Program-made: the position numbers and the translations under genes
Shown: piece by piece, positions 43,781 to 52,103 of the stretch
Position numbering within the stretch: the stretch's first letter is position 1
Layout: the number at the start of each line of letters is the position of its first letter
Source of the DNA: Bog-473 sp963738135
Lineage (GTDB): Bacteria > Actinomycetota > Acidimicrobiia > Acidimicrobiales > RAAP-2
Direction: 5' to 3'
Length of the DNA stretch: 64,000 nucleotides
Assembly (NCBI GenBank): GCA_963738135.1
Contig: CAVTVK010000005.1
Span: 496,001 to 560,000, forward strand
The notes under the pieces: model-generated
Databases searched by the model: none
Told to the model about the DNA's origin: nothing
The model's input: the letters and a program-made list of their open reading frames with translations, nothing else

Positions 43781-44650
43781 TCAGATCTTCGTTGGCTGAG
43801 ATGCCGATGGAGCATCACCGGTCGGGACGGTGCCGACTGATCCTTCGCAGCTCCGAGCGGGAACGCCGGATCGCTCCGGATCCCAGATCATCCACGGACA
43901 ATCGGCGCGGTGGTAGCGGTCGTCGAGCTGTGCCCGCTCCTTGACCGTGTCGGCGGGCGACCAGTAGCCCTTGTACGGATAGGCCATGACACGCTCTCGA
44001 CGGACCAAGCGAACGAGCGCGTCCTCAACCAGGTCCTCGTCCTCGTGGAGCTCGTCGAAAATCTCGGGTCGAAAGAGGAAGTAGCCACCGTTCTCCCAGT
44101 GACGCAGGTCCCGCATCGGCGTCACACCGGTGATCATGCCGTCATCGGCGATGTCGACGGCGTGGTGAGAAGACTGCGGCGGGACGGCCAGGAGGCTGGC
44201 CACCGCGTCGCTGGCAGCAAACCGGTCAATCATGTCCGGCAGGGGAGCGTCCGTCAGGACGTCCGCATAATTCGCCATGAACATGGGTTCGTCCTCGACG
44301 AAGCGGCGAACTCGGCGAAGTCGTTCTCCGATCTGGGAGTTCAGACCGGTATCGACCAACGTGATCTGCCAGTCGGAGATGTCGGTTCTGAACAATTTCG
44401 GCTCGTGGGTACCTCGCTCGAGGACGAAGTCGTTGGAGCGGGTTTCGTCGTAGTTGAGGAAAAAATCCTTCACTGCGGAGGCGCCATAGCCGAGGCAGAG
44501 GACAAAGTCGGTGTGCCCAAAATGGGCGTAGTAGCGCATGACGTGCCAGACCAATGGGCGCTCACCGACCAGAGCCATTGGCTTGGGACCGGTCGTGATG
44601 CCATCGCGCATCCGCATGCCGAGTCCGCCACAGAAGAGGACTACCTTCAT
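43781..44650 (-). CDS. sugar nucleotidyltransferase (RfbF-like glucose-1-phosphate cytidylyltransferase family)
   Basis: A 289-residue nucleotidyltransferase. 'VVLFCGGLGMRMRDGITTGP' then 'KPMALVGERPLVWHVMRYY' is the nucleotide-binding site, with the substitution GLGMRMR for the common GxGTRL. 'TLVDTGLNSQIGERLRRVRRF' and 'ENGGYFLFRPEIFDELHEDE' then 'YKGYWSPADTVKER' are like RfbF, which makes CDP-glucose for CDP-deoxysugars. CDP-glucose dehydratase is not in view. It sits between the C-methyltransferase and deacetylase genes. Confidence 0.8.
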   Translation of the reverse strand: MKVVLFCGGLGMRMRDGITTGPKPMALVGERPLVWHVMRYYAHFGHTDFVLCLGYGASAVKDFFLNYDETRSNDFVLERGTHEPKLFRTDISDWQITLVDTGLNSQIGERLRRVRRFVEDEPMFMANYADVLTDAPLPDMIDRFAASDAVASLLAVPPQSSHHAVDIADDGMITGVTPMRDLRHWENGGYFLFRPEIFDELHEDEDLVEDALVRLVRRERVMAYPYKGYWSPADTVKERAQLDDRYHRADCPWMIWDPERSGVPARSCEGSVGTVPTGDAPSASQPTKI

Positions 44651-44663
44651 GTCGTCACCTCGT

Positions 44664-45896
44664 TCAGACAATCTCGAGTTGCGGAATGGGAAAGACCAGG
44701 CGCGCCCCCCACGACCGGACATAGTCCAGTTGGGCAGAGAGTTCTTCACGCAGGTTCCACGGCAAGACGAGGATGTAGTCCGGCCGCGTCTCGGCGAGGT
44801 GCTCGGGCCCGTAAATCGGGATGTGGGTACCCGGCAGATACTTTCCCTGTTTCACGGGGCTGCGGTCAACGGTGTACTGGAGCAGGTCTTCCCGAATGCC
44901 ACAGTGGTTGAGCAGCGTGTTTCCCTTGCCGGGCGCGCCGTATCCGGCGACTGACCGTCCCTCCCGCGCGGCGCCGACGAGAAAGTCGAGCAGGTCGCTC
45001 TTGATCGTCAACACCTCGTCAGAAAATCCGGCGTGTCCGTCCAGCGTATGCAACCCTGCGAGGTCCTCCTCGTCGAGGAGTGCTTTGACTCGTGGCGTGG
45101 GCTCCCCTGGGTACTCCTCCGGGCGGGCGAACACACGCAGCGAACCGCCGTGGGTGTCCAGCTCATCCACGTCGAAAACCTGCAGTCCGGCCGTGGCCAG
45201 TGCCCTGGACGCGGTGAGGAGCGAGAGATACGAGTAGTGCTCGTGATAGATGGTGTCGAATTGACGCCGTTGCATCAGCCGCAGGAGGTGTGGGAACTCC
45301 AAAGAGATCACGCCCGTGTCCTTCACCAGTGCTCGGAGACCTGCCGCGAAGTCCCGAATGTCGGGGACGTGCGGGAACACATTGTTCGCCACCACCAGAT
45401 CGGCCTGGCCGTAGCGTTCAGCGACATCGGTGCCGGTCGTGGAGCCCAGGAACTGCACGACCGACTCAATGCCGCGGGTCACGGCAACTTCGGCGACGTT
45501 CTTCGCCGGCTCAATGCCCAGGACCGGAATGCCTTCGGCCAGGAAATGCTGCAGCAGGTATCCGTCGTTGCTGGCGACCTCGACGACGAGACTGTCCGCC
45601 GAAAGGTCGAGGCGTCCGACCATCGCATCGGCGAACCGCTTGGCGTGGGCGACCCAGGAATCCGAGTACGACGAGAAGTACGCATAGTCGGAGAAGATCT
45701 CCTCACCGGAGACATAGGCCGGCAGCTGCACGAGGAGGCAGGACGAGCACTGACGCACGTGGAGGGGGTAGAAGACCTCGGGTTGGTCGAGCCGGTCCGC
45801 CGAGACGTAACTCTCGCAGAGCGGCGACATCCCCAGGTCGACAAAGGTCTGGGTGAGGCGCTGGCCGCACAGGCGGCATACACACTGGGACGGCAT
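44664..45896 (-). CDS. NDP-sugar C-methyltransferase-like protein
   Basis: A 410-residue protein with three parts. An N-terminal zinc-binding module 'CVCRLCGQRLTQTFVDLGMS' and later 'QCSSCLLVQ' (two CxxC pairs), a Rossmann methyltransferase 'LVVEVASNDGYLLQHFLAEG' with 'YHEHYSYLSL', and a C-terminal module 'SVAGYGAPGKGNTLLNHCG' that resembles a nucleotide-binding fold. This is the layout of NDP-hexose C-3-methyltransferases such as TylC3. ATG 45896; 13 bp before the nucleotidyltransferase. It faces the paralogue-like gene at 46141. Confidence 0.83.
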   Translation of the reverse strand: MPSQCVCRLCGQRLTQTFVDLGMSPLCESYVSADRLDQPEVFYPLHVRQCSSCLLVQLPAYVSGEEIFSDYAYFSSYSDSWVAHAKRFADAMVGRLDLSADSLVVEVASNDGYLLQHFLAEGIPVLGIEPAKNVAEVAVTRGIESVVQFLGSTTGTDVAERYGQADLVVANNVFPHVPDIRDFAAGLRALVKDTGVISLEFPHLLRLMQRRQFDTIYHEHYSYLSLLTASRALATAGLQVFDVDELDTHGGSLRVFARPEEYPGEPTPRVKALLDEEDLAGLHTLDGHAGFSDEVLTIKSDLLDFLVGAAREGRSVAGYGAPGKGNTLLNHCGIREDLLQYTVDRSPVKQGKYLPGTHIPIYGPEHLAETRPDYILVLPWNLREELSAQLDYVRSWGARLVFPIPQLEIV

Positions 45897-46140
45897 AACT
45901 CCCCGTTTCGACACGGCTGCGAACAAAGTGAAAAGAGATCCGGGCCCTCGACTTGATACGCAACCCGCCTGTCGAAGGAGGGGCCGAGGTTCGTTGTCCG
46001 ATCTGATTTCGTTCTTGGTAGGACCCCCACGCCGCTCGGGGGTATCACCCGTCCGAGAGGTCGCTCTGTAGCGCATGTCGGGGCGGATCGCGTTGACGCC
46101 GGGGCAAGCTGGCCGGCATCCCGGTCGAGAGGAGACCTTG

Positions 46141-47253
46141 TTGGGCAGTCACGCCTGTCGCTCGTGTGCAGGGCAGTCCGGCAATCTGGTGCTCGACCTT
46201 GGCAATCAGCCTGCCTGCGACAATTTTCCGGCGTGCGACGACCCGGATCGCGACCCGACCTATCCGCTCCAGATGTGGCTGTGCTCGAACTGTGGTCTGG
46301 CTCAGCTCGTCGGCGAACCAATCGCAGCCGAGGAGCCGCTGGGCTCTGAGCCGGCCGCACTGGTCGCCCAGGCCGCCGACGCCGTCGATCGCCTTGCGAC
46401 AACCGGGTGGCTCGCCGGCCGAAGGCGGGTGGCCGAGTTCGCCAGTCCCCATGGGGGCTCGTGGCTGGGCCTGCTGGCCGAGCGGGGTTTGGAGCCCGTA
46501 GCCGACGGCGAGCCAGGCGACCTGGTCATCGACTCTTTTGGCATGATGCATGACCCTGATCAGGCAGCGGCGATGGCTCAGAGGTGTGCCCGGGTGGCCG
46601 CTGGAGGCATCCTCTTGCTGCAGTATCACTCGCTCGCCACGATCATGCGACTGGGCCAGTGGAACGCCCTCCGGCACGGGCACTTTGCGTATTACTCGAA
46701 CAGCGCGCTGGCGGACATGTTGGTAGCCAACGGCTTCAGTCCACAGACGGCATGGCGCTTCGAGCTCTACGGAGGCACGATCCTGCTGGCCGCCTGCCGG
46801 GAATCAGATGCACGACCCGCGTCCAATGGGTCAGTGGCTGCGCTCTTGAAGGACGACGCCGAACTGGGCGTCCGAGATCCTGAGGTCGTCGGTCGTCTGC
46901 AGGGTCAGGCAGAGGCGCATGCCCGAGGGCTGTGCGACTGGCTCGTGACACAGAAACACGACGGAAAGAGCGTCATCGGATACGGCGCCGCCTCACGCGC
47001 CGTGGCTCTCCTCTGTACGGCCGGAGTGGATCGGCGACTGCTGCCTGCCATCGTTGACACGTCGACCGGAAAGCACGGGCTCCGCATGCCAGGGACGGAC
47101 ATTCCCATCGTCAGTCCAGCAACATTGGCAACCCCTGGTGCGCACGACGTTCTCCTCTTCGTGCCGGATCTTCTGGCCGAGGTCCGCAAGGCATTCCCCG
47201 AGGTCGAAGCCTCAGGCGGCCGCTGGGTGGATGCCGAGGCACTGCGGGCCTAA
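46141..47253 (+). CDS. C-methyltransferase-like protein with degenerate SAM site
   Basis: A 370-residue protein (TTG 46141, chosen for the AGAGGAG site 6 nt upstream; an ATG at 46075 is in frame). It has the same layout as the divergent neighbour: 'ACRSCAGQSGNLVLDLGNQP' zinc-binding start with 'LCSNCGLAQLV', and a C-terminal 'SVIGYGAASRAVALLCTAGV' module with 'PGTDIPIVSPATL'. However, motif I, which in the neighbour is 'VVEVASNDGYLL', is replaced by 'VAEFASPHGGSWLGLLAERG', and 'YHEHYSYLSL' is 'RHGHFAYYSNS'. It may have lost methyl transfer and act as a partner or scaffold. Function inferred only. Confidence 0.7.
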   Translation: MGSHACRSCAGQSGNLVLDLGNQPACDNFPACDDPDRDPTYPLQMWLCSNCGLAQLVGEPIAAEEPLGSEPAALVAQAADAVDRLATTGWLAGRRRVAEFASPHGGSWLGLLAERGLEPVADGEPGDLVIDSFGMMHDPDQAAAMAQRCARVAAGGILLLQYHSLATIMRLGQWNALRHGHFAYYSNSALADMLVANGFSPQTAWRFELYGGTILLAACRESDARPASNGSVAALLKDDAELGVRDPEVVGRLQGQAEAHARGLCDWLVTQKHDGKSVIGYGAASRAVALLCTAGVDRRLLPAIVDTSTGKHGLRMPGTDIPIVSPATLATPGAHDVLLFVPDLLAEVRKAFPEVEASGGRWVDAEALRA

Positions 47254-47387
47254 GGCACGACCCAAGGACCGGAGGACGAGTTCCAGGGTCAGTCTCCGCG
47301 CAATCGGCACCTGCGTGAGCGCCCACCAAGAACCTGCCACGCCTCGTCCTCGACGCGGGGGCGGACCGAGCATGGAGGATCGGGTCA

Positions 47388-48031
47388 CCTACCCCCGAAT
47401 GGGGGCCTCCATCTCGGCCAAAATCTCTCGTAGGTGGTCGAGACAGCGTCCCCTCGTCGGGCCGATGCTGCCGATTGGCATGTTGAGTTGCTCGGCGATC
47501 TCCTTGTACGGGGAGATCGTCATCGCCCATCAACAGGCCGAGAAGACGCTGGCAACGTGGCGAGAGCTGCTCGGCTGCCTTTCGTATGGCGATTTCTTGC
47601 TCCCCCCGCAGGAGAGCGGCGTCAAGAGGATCCGCCTTGTCATCGGCTATGAAGTAGACCAGGTCATTCGCAGAGACGACGACCTGTCGGGTGGCGATTC
47701 TCAGGCTCTCGCGCCGCGAGGTGGTCGCCAGCCACGCGCCGATGCGTTCCGGTTGTTCGATTCGGTCGAGGTTTTCCACCAGTCGCAGCCATGTCGTTTG
47801 ACACACTTCTGCGACATCTGCATCACTCAACCGGCATCGTCTGGCGATTGCCGCCACCAGACCACCAAAGCGCGCGATAAGTGCTTCCCACGCCGCCGCC
47901 ACTCCTTCGCGCGCCTGAGCCACGATCAGCACCAGGTCGGCATCGTCTGCCGAAGGTGTCGCTGCCGGCTTGCATGCACTGCTGCGTCGAGGATCCGCCG
48001 TTTGATTGACCGCCACCACAATTCGCTCCAT
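47388..48031 (-). pseudogene. ECF-type sigma factor with one frameshift
   Basis: A sigma-70 family protein. ATG 48031 is preceded by GGTGGAG, and region 2 reads 'EALIARFGGLVAAIARRCRL' and 'VAEVCQTTWLRLVENLDRIE' followed by 'RIGAWLATTSRRESLRIA'. Near 47522 the frame shifts; in the new frame region 4 is clean: 'SPYKEIAEQLNMPIGSIGPT' followed by 'RGRCLDHLREILAEME', ending at TAG 47388. One surplus G in 'gatgacgatctcc' would restore the gene. The protein would be about 213 residues. Either a single inserted base in the assembly or an inactive gene. It lies inside the polysaccharide locus, with a perfect palindrome about 40 bp upstream. Confidence 0.75.
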
Positions 48032-48069
48032 CTCTCCACCGAGGTCTCTCGACCTTCGCCACGGGTTTC

Positions 48070-48098
48070 AACCGATCAGCCCCTCGTCCTGATCGGTT
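48070..48098. promoter_or_regulatory. perfect 10-bp inverted repeat upstream of the sigma factor gene
   Basis: AACCGATCAG (48070-48079), 9-nt spacer, CTGATCGGTT (48089-48098). It lies 38 bp upstream of the sigma factor start, in the 280-bp gap before the glycosylphosphotransferase gene. Its length and spacing fit a dimeric repressor/activator site, and it could also form a hairpin. Confidence 0.5.
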
Positions 48099-48311
48099 AT
48101 GTCACACCCATAGTCCCGAACAGACCGGGACTCGTCATCCCCTCAATTTGGGGATCCGGTGCTTCCCAAATGGGGGAATCGCGGTTTGCGTCGGAGATCG
48201 CCGGCATCGTTCAAGGACGAGCTGCGGAGGTCGCGGCAGCCATGACCGGTGCGTCGCTCCGACGCGGGAAACGGCAGCCGTGCGGGCAACCCTCGAAAGA
48301 GGCTGCGGTAC

Positions 48312-49889
48312 CTACGCCGTCTCTGAGGCTGCCCGCTGGGGAATCCGCTCCCGCCGGTAGGAGTTCAAGATCTGTGCGATCACCATTGGAACCGTCGCCA
48401 GAATGACGTAGAGGTCGAGCCCGATCGACCAATTGTCGACGTACAAGAGGTCCAGCCTCCGATAGGCGTGGAATGACGGGTTGTCTCGTGCTTCGAGCTG
48501 CCAGAGTCCGGTGATACCCGGTTTGACGTCATGGCGACGAAGCAGTTCCGAGTCGAATTGCGCCACCTCTTCGGGAAGGGCGGGACGGGGTCCCACCAGG
48601 CTCATCGTCCCGATGAGGACGTTGAAGAGCTGGGGGAGTTCGTCGATGCTGAGGGCACGCACGACTGCTCCGACTCTCGTAATCCTTGGATCGTGTGAAG
48701 CCTTGAAGAGTGGACCGTCGGTGCGTTCGTTGATCGCCTCGAGGTCGGTCCTATCGGAATCTTGTGCCATGGTCCGCAGCTTGTAGACCTCGAAGGGGTG
48801 TCCGTCCAATCCGATCCTGACCTGCCGGAACAGGGCTGGACCACGATCTTCGAGGCGGATGGCGATCCCAGCCAACACAACGACGGGAGCGGTGATCAGC
48901 AATCCGATGGTCGCTCCGAGGACGTCGATCGCCCGTTTGGCAGCAAGCTGCCACTTCGGATGCCGCTCCGGTTCGACGTACAAGAACGTTTCCCCGCTCA
49001 TCGGGGACCACCGGACCCGGCGCGCCCTCAAGCCGCGGAAGCCCGGCCAGACTTGTACATGGAGGCCCTCTGCCGTTCCGATCTCTATCGCATCGCGAAT
49101 CTCGGAGGCAGAAAGCGCGTTGGCGACCAGCAACACGCCGGAGGCGTCGGTCTGTCGGGCTATTTCAGGAAGGTCCTTGAGGGTTCGTCCATTGCAAAGA
49201 TGTTCCCATTCCGCACGACGCCGGGGTGTGCCGATGAGTCCCCGCACCTCGTAGCCGAGCTCGGGTTGCGTGTTCAGCATGGTGGAGACCGCGAGGGCGT
49301 CGTCATTGGTCCCGATCATGATGAGACCACGTTGATGACGGCCCAGGGCGCGCTCGGAGCGTAGCCAGTGGCCGAACATCGCTCGCAAGGCGATGAGCGC
49401 AAGAAAGCACGATCCAGCGGCGACGATGGTCATCGAGTGGCTGCGGCCCCAGTCTCCGAGCACGAGACCGAACGCGACTGCACCCGCGGCGACCGCAACG
49501 AAGATCCGGGTGATCTCCTGCCCTCGCTGCACGCACTGGCGCGACCGGTACAGCCGGAGCAGCTTCATTGTGGCGAGCGTCACGGCCAAGGCGAGCAGTG
49601 CTGCGCCCCACTGACGGATCGCCCCCGCGACCGGCATATTGATCGTGCCCAAGACGAGCCAGGTGCCGCCGGCAGCGACGACGTCGACGATGAGGAGGCG
49701 TGCCTTCAGTCCGCTCCTGCCGTGACCGATCGTCGGTTGGCGGGTGACTTCCGGGTCAGCACTGCGGGTCCCGGAACGAATCGGAAGAAGTTGTGCGTCC
49801 TCCAACTCGTCGAGCGACTCGTGTGGAAGACCGCCCGCAACCTCGTCGACGGAAGGAGCCCACCAGCCCGTGGTCAGGTCTGACGACAC
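48312..49889 (-). CDS. polyprenyl glycosylphosphotransferase (sugar transferase, initiating enzyme)
   Basis: A 525-residue membrane protein. About five hydrophobic segments (60-170) precede a central CoA-binding-like Rossmann region ('GLIMIGTNDDALAVSTML'), a further TM near 320 ('IGLLITAPVVVLAGIAIR') and the C-terminal sugar-transferase domain with 'LRTMAQDSDRTDLEAI', 'RVGAVVRALSIDELPQLFN' and 'MSLVGPRPALPEEVAQFD' and 'KPGITGLWQ'. It transfers the first sugar phosphate to undecaprenyl phosphate at the inner membrane. GTG start. It is the likely first committed step of the locus. Confidence 0.9.
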   Translation of the reverse strand: MSSDLTTGWWAPSVDEVAGGLPHESLDELEDAQLLPIRSGTRSADPEVTRQPTIGHGRSGLKARLLIVDVVAAGGTWLVLGTINMPVAGAIRQWGAALLALAVTLATMKLLRLYRSRQCVQRGQEITRIFVAVAAGAVAFGLVLGDWGRSHSMTIVAAGSCFLALIALRAMFGHWLRSERALGRHQRGLIMIGTNDDALAVSTMLNTQPELGYEVRGLIGTPRRRAEWEHLCNGRTLKDLPEIARQTDASGVLLVANALSASEIRDAIEIGTAEGLHVQVWPGFRGLRARRVRWSPMSGETFLYVEPERHPKWQLAAKRAIDVLGATIGLLITAPVVVLAGIAIRLEDRGPALFRQVRIGLDGHPFEVYKLRTMAQDSDRTDLEAINERTDGPLFKASHDPRITRVGAVVRALSIDELPQLFNVLIGTMSLVGPRPALPEEVAQFDSELLRRHDVKPGITGLWQLEARDNPSFHAYRRLDLLYVDNWSIGLDLYVILATVPMVIAQILNSYRRERIPQRAASETA

Positions 49890-50259
49890 GGATTCAGCTA
49901 CCCGAGAGCCGGCATGTCGTGTTCGCCAATGGTTGCATTCTTGCTACTCCCCTGGGAATCCGGGTCATACGAATGGATCCGCGGCACCTGTGGGCTGGGG
50001 ATCGTCGGATCGGAAACTGGCTATGGATCAGGTCAGGCGCCCCCTCACCTTGAGGAAGTACGCCGATTGCGTTTTGTGCCCTGTTTCCGAGGGATTCGCT
50101 CCAGCCCTGATACGTGGCCTGTCTCGACAGACGAGATCTGTGGGACGAGATGTGTCCTTACCGCACTGGCATCGAAGGACGACGTATCATGGCCCCCATT
50201 GCAATTGCTCTCAAGAGAGCGAATGCACGGTCGGATTGGACTGACTGAGGGGGATTCAC
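49890..50259. other. 370-bp intergenic region upstream of HIT-like gene
   Basis: No supported gene. It is the common upstream region of the glycosylphosphotransferase (minus) and HIT-like gene (plus). A short hairpin, GCTCTC-aa-GAGAGC, is at 50207-50220. I see no clear promoter. Confidence 0.4.
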
Positions 50260-50862
50260 ATGGTTGTCGGTAATGGTGTGTCGCGGCTTCCTGTTCGAGG
50301 AACCGGCCCGAAGGGGCAGTGCGAGTCATGCAGGGCGGCGCAGTGGGAAGCGGACCGGAGATTGCGAGATACTGCTGATCCTGCCGGGTCCACCGATTCC
50401 GATGTCCTCGTGACCAGCGGACCCGAGTTCGCCGGCATGGTCGTCTTCCCCCGTTCTCACGTCGGTGGGCTCGAGGAGTTGCCGATCCCGCAACGAGCGA
50501 AGGTCCTCGCCGCGGTGCGACGTGCGACACGTTCTGTGGGCCAGGAGAATCCCTGGTCAACGCCCAGGATCGTCGTACGGACGGACCTTCCGGCGTCTGA
50601 AGGCCACATGTGTTTCCACGTGCTGCCCAGCGTCCCTGAAAGCGCGAGCGCTTCAGGCTCGCGGTCCGGTCGAGCGCGAATCTGCACGAGCCATTTCCCG
50701 GAGAGTCAGGGCCGTCCTGACGATCCTGGGGAGGCCGACTCACACCGCGGCATGGACAATAAATGGACAACAACTCCCGGATCGGCCGCCGAAATTATCA
50801 ACGGACAGACAACAACACTCGGTCCATACATGGAAGCTGAACGGATCAAGAACAAAACGTGA
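50260..50862 (+). CDS. HIT-like protein in the polysaccharide locus
   Basis: A 200-residue open frame with a GAGGGGG site 8 bases before ATG. Residues 20-30 have a CxxC ('CESCRAAQW'), and 'FAGMVVFPRSHVGGLEELP' then 'QRAKVLAAVRRATRSV' and 'EGHMCFHVLPS' look like a HIT fold with one His instead of the full H-x-H-x-H. The C-terminal 60 residues are low-complexity and doubtful; the true stop may be earlier if a frameshift occurs. Family assignment is weak. Confidence 0.5.
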   Translation: MVVGNGVSRLPVRGTGPKGQCESCRAAQWEADRRLRDTADPAGSTDSDVLVTSGPEFAGMVVFPRSHVGGLEELPIPQRAKVLAAVRRATRSVGQENPWSTPRIVVRTDLPASEGHMCFHVLPSVPESASASGSRSGRARICTSHFPESQGRPDDPGEADSHRGMDNKWTTTPGSAAEIINGQTTTLGPYMEAERIKNKT

Positions 50863-51202
50863 TCTGAAGGAACCGACGTCGCGGCGGAACGCCGCAGTTC
50901 GTTCCCGCGGCGCAAGATTCAGTCCCAGCGGTCGCCCCGGCATCGGGGCGCCATGCCGGTTGACCCTCCAGAAGGCCGCCGATATCATCGGCCTCGCGGG
51001 TCGGCGTGATGATCTACGGACCAAATTGGCGTGGTCCATAGGGAGCGAAGGTTGCCGTCCCGCCTCCTGATAGGCGGCAGATCACAGTGGCATTTATCAA
51101 TGGTGGCAATCCAGCGACCAGCAGGGGCGAGACAGCGGCTTCTTCGGTGCCGCCGTGGGGCCCCGGCGGGAGCAGCGGCGCGACACGTGGCGGACAGGCG
51201 TC
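50863..51202. other. 340-bp region with two hairpins
   Basis: No gene supported. Two perfect GC hairpins lie here: GCGGCG-gaa-CGCCGC at 50881-50895 and CGCCCCG-gcat-CGGGGCG at 50933-50950. Confidence 0.4.
50933..50950 (+). terminator. GC-rich hairpin after HIT-like gene
   Basis: A 7-bp perfect stem with a GCAT loop, 70 nt beyond the HIT-like gene stop, without a T tract. Plausible terminator for that gene. Confidence 0.4.
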
Positions 51203-51937
51203 GTGACCGCCGTGATCCCGAATCGACTTGGTTCGTCAGGTGTTCCCGCTCGGATCCTGGTCGCGGGCACCGACCTGTTGGCCGATGCCCTGGCCAGCGC
51301 GCTGGAGACATACGGGTTTGCCACCATGAACATCCTGGCCAGCGAGCCGGCGATCGAAGCCGGGATCGACTGGCGCCCCGATCTCGTCCTTCTCGATGCC
51401 CGTTCCCTCGATGTCGCTGCCGGATCTGCCCTGATCGGCGGCGTGTGCGAGGTGGGCGTCCAGGTGTGCGTCATCGACACCGCGGACGACGGTGACCGGT
51501 CGAGCGCCTGGCTCACTGCTGGAACCTCCGCACTCATCGACAAGCGGGAACCGTTTGACGAACTCTTCCGCACGATTACCTACCTCCTGCGGAGCCGCTT
51601 CCTCTCAGAGACGGCGCCGCGGTACTCGGCTTCTTTGGCGTTGGCGCCGGTCGACGAGCGCAGGCGGGAACGTCTCGAGCTGTTTGCCGCTCTTACCGAT
51701 CGTGAACAGGTCGTCCTCGCCGAACTCATCGAAGGCCATTGCGCCGAGGACATCGCCAACGGGGCGTTCGTATCGATTTCCACCGTGCGCTCACAGATAA
51801 AGGCGATATTGCAGAAGCTCGGTGTCAACTCGCAGCTCGCTGCAGTTGCGCTTGCACGGCGTGCCGAATGGTCTCTCGAGAGCTCCCCCGGCACTCCTCC
51901 CGACCCCTCGAACAGTCGGCGTCGCCGAGTGTCCTGA
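51203..51937 (+). CDS. LuxR-type regulator with degenerate receiver
   Basis: A 244-residue protein. The N-terminal receiver-like domain has 'ARILVAGTDLLADALASALE' in place of the acidic pocket and keeps Asp in 'LVLLDARSLDVAAGSAL'. The C-terminal HTH reads 'LTDREQVVLAELIEGHCAED' and 'VSISTVRSQIKAILQKLGVN' (about 165-225), a NarL/LuxR fold. It may act without phosphorylation. GTG start (51203) within a frame open to 51155. It lies in the polysaccharide locus between the HIT-like gene and the GDP-mannose dehydrogenase remnant and is a candidate regulator for it. Confidence 0.78.
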   Translation: MTAVIPNRLGSSGVPARILVAGTDLLADALASALETYGFATMNILASEPAIEAGIDWRPDLVLLDARSLDVAAGSALIGGVCEVGVQVCVIDTADDGDRSSAWLTAGTSALIDKREPFDELFRTITYLLRSRFLSETAPRYSASLALAPVDERRRERLELFAALTDREQVVLAELIEGHCAEDIANGAFVSISTVRSQIKAILQKLGVNSQLAAVALARRAEWSLESSPGTPPDPSNSRRRRVS

Positions 51938-52103
51938 TCGGCATCTCTCGGGTCCGTTTCACGCCGACGGGGAGCGCACGAGAGGGAAACTACCGCCTTC
52001 ACGGGCCTCTTGACGGTGTATCTGTTGGCCGTCCCCTCGCTCGTCTTGAGGTATGGCGCTACGAATCTGCGGGCTCACACCGGCCACGACCACACGCGAC
52101 GAT

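Noticed and set aside
47054..48406. 450-codon forward frame over the sigma factor
   Set aside because: Antisense to the sigma factor, which has clear region-2 and region-4 motifs.
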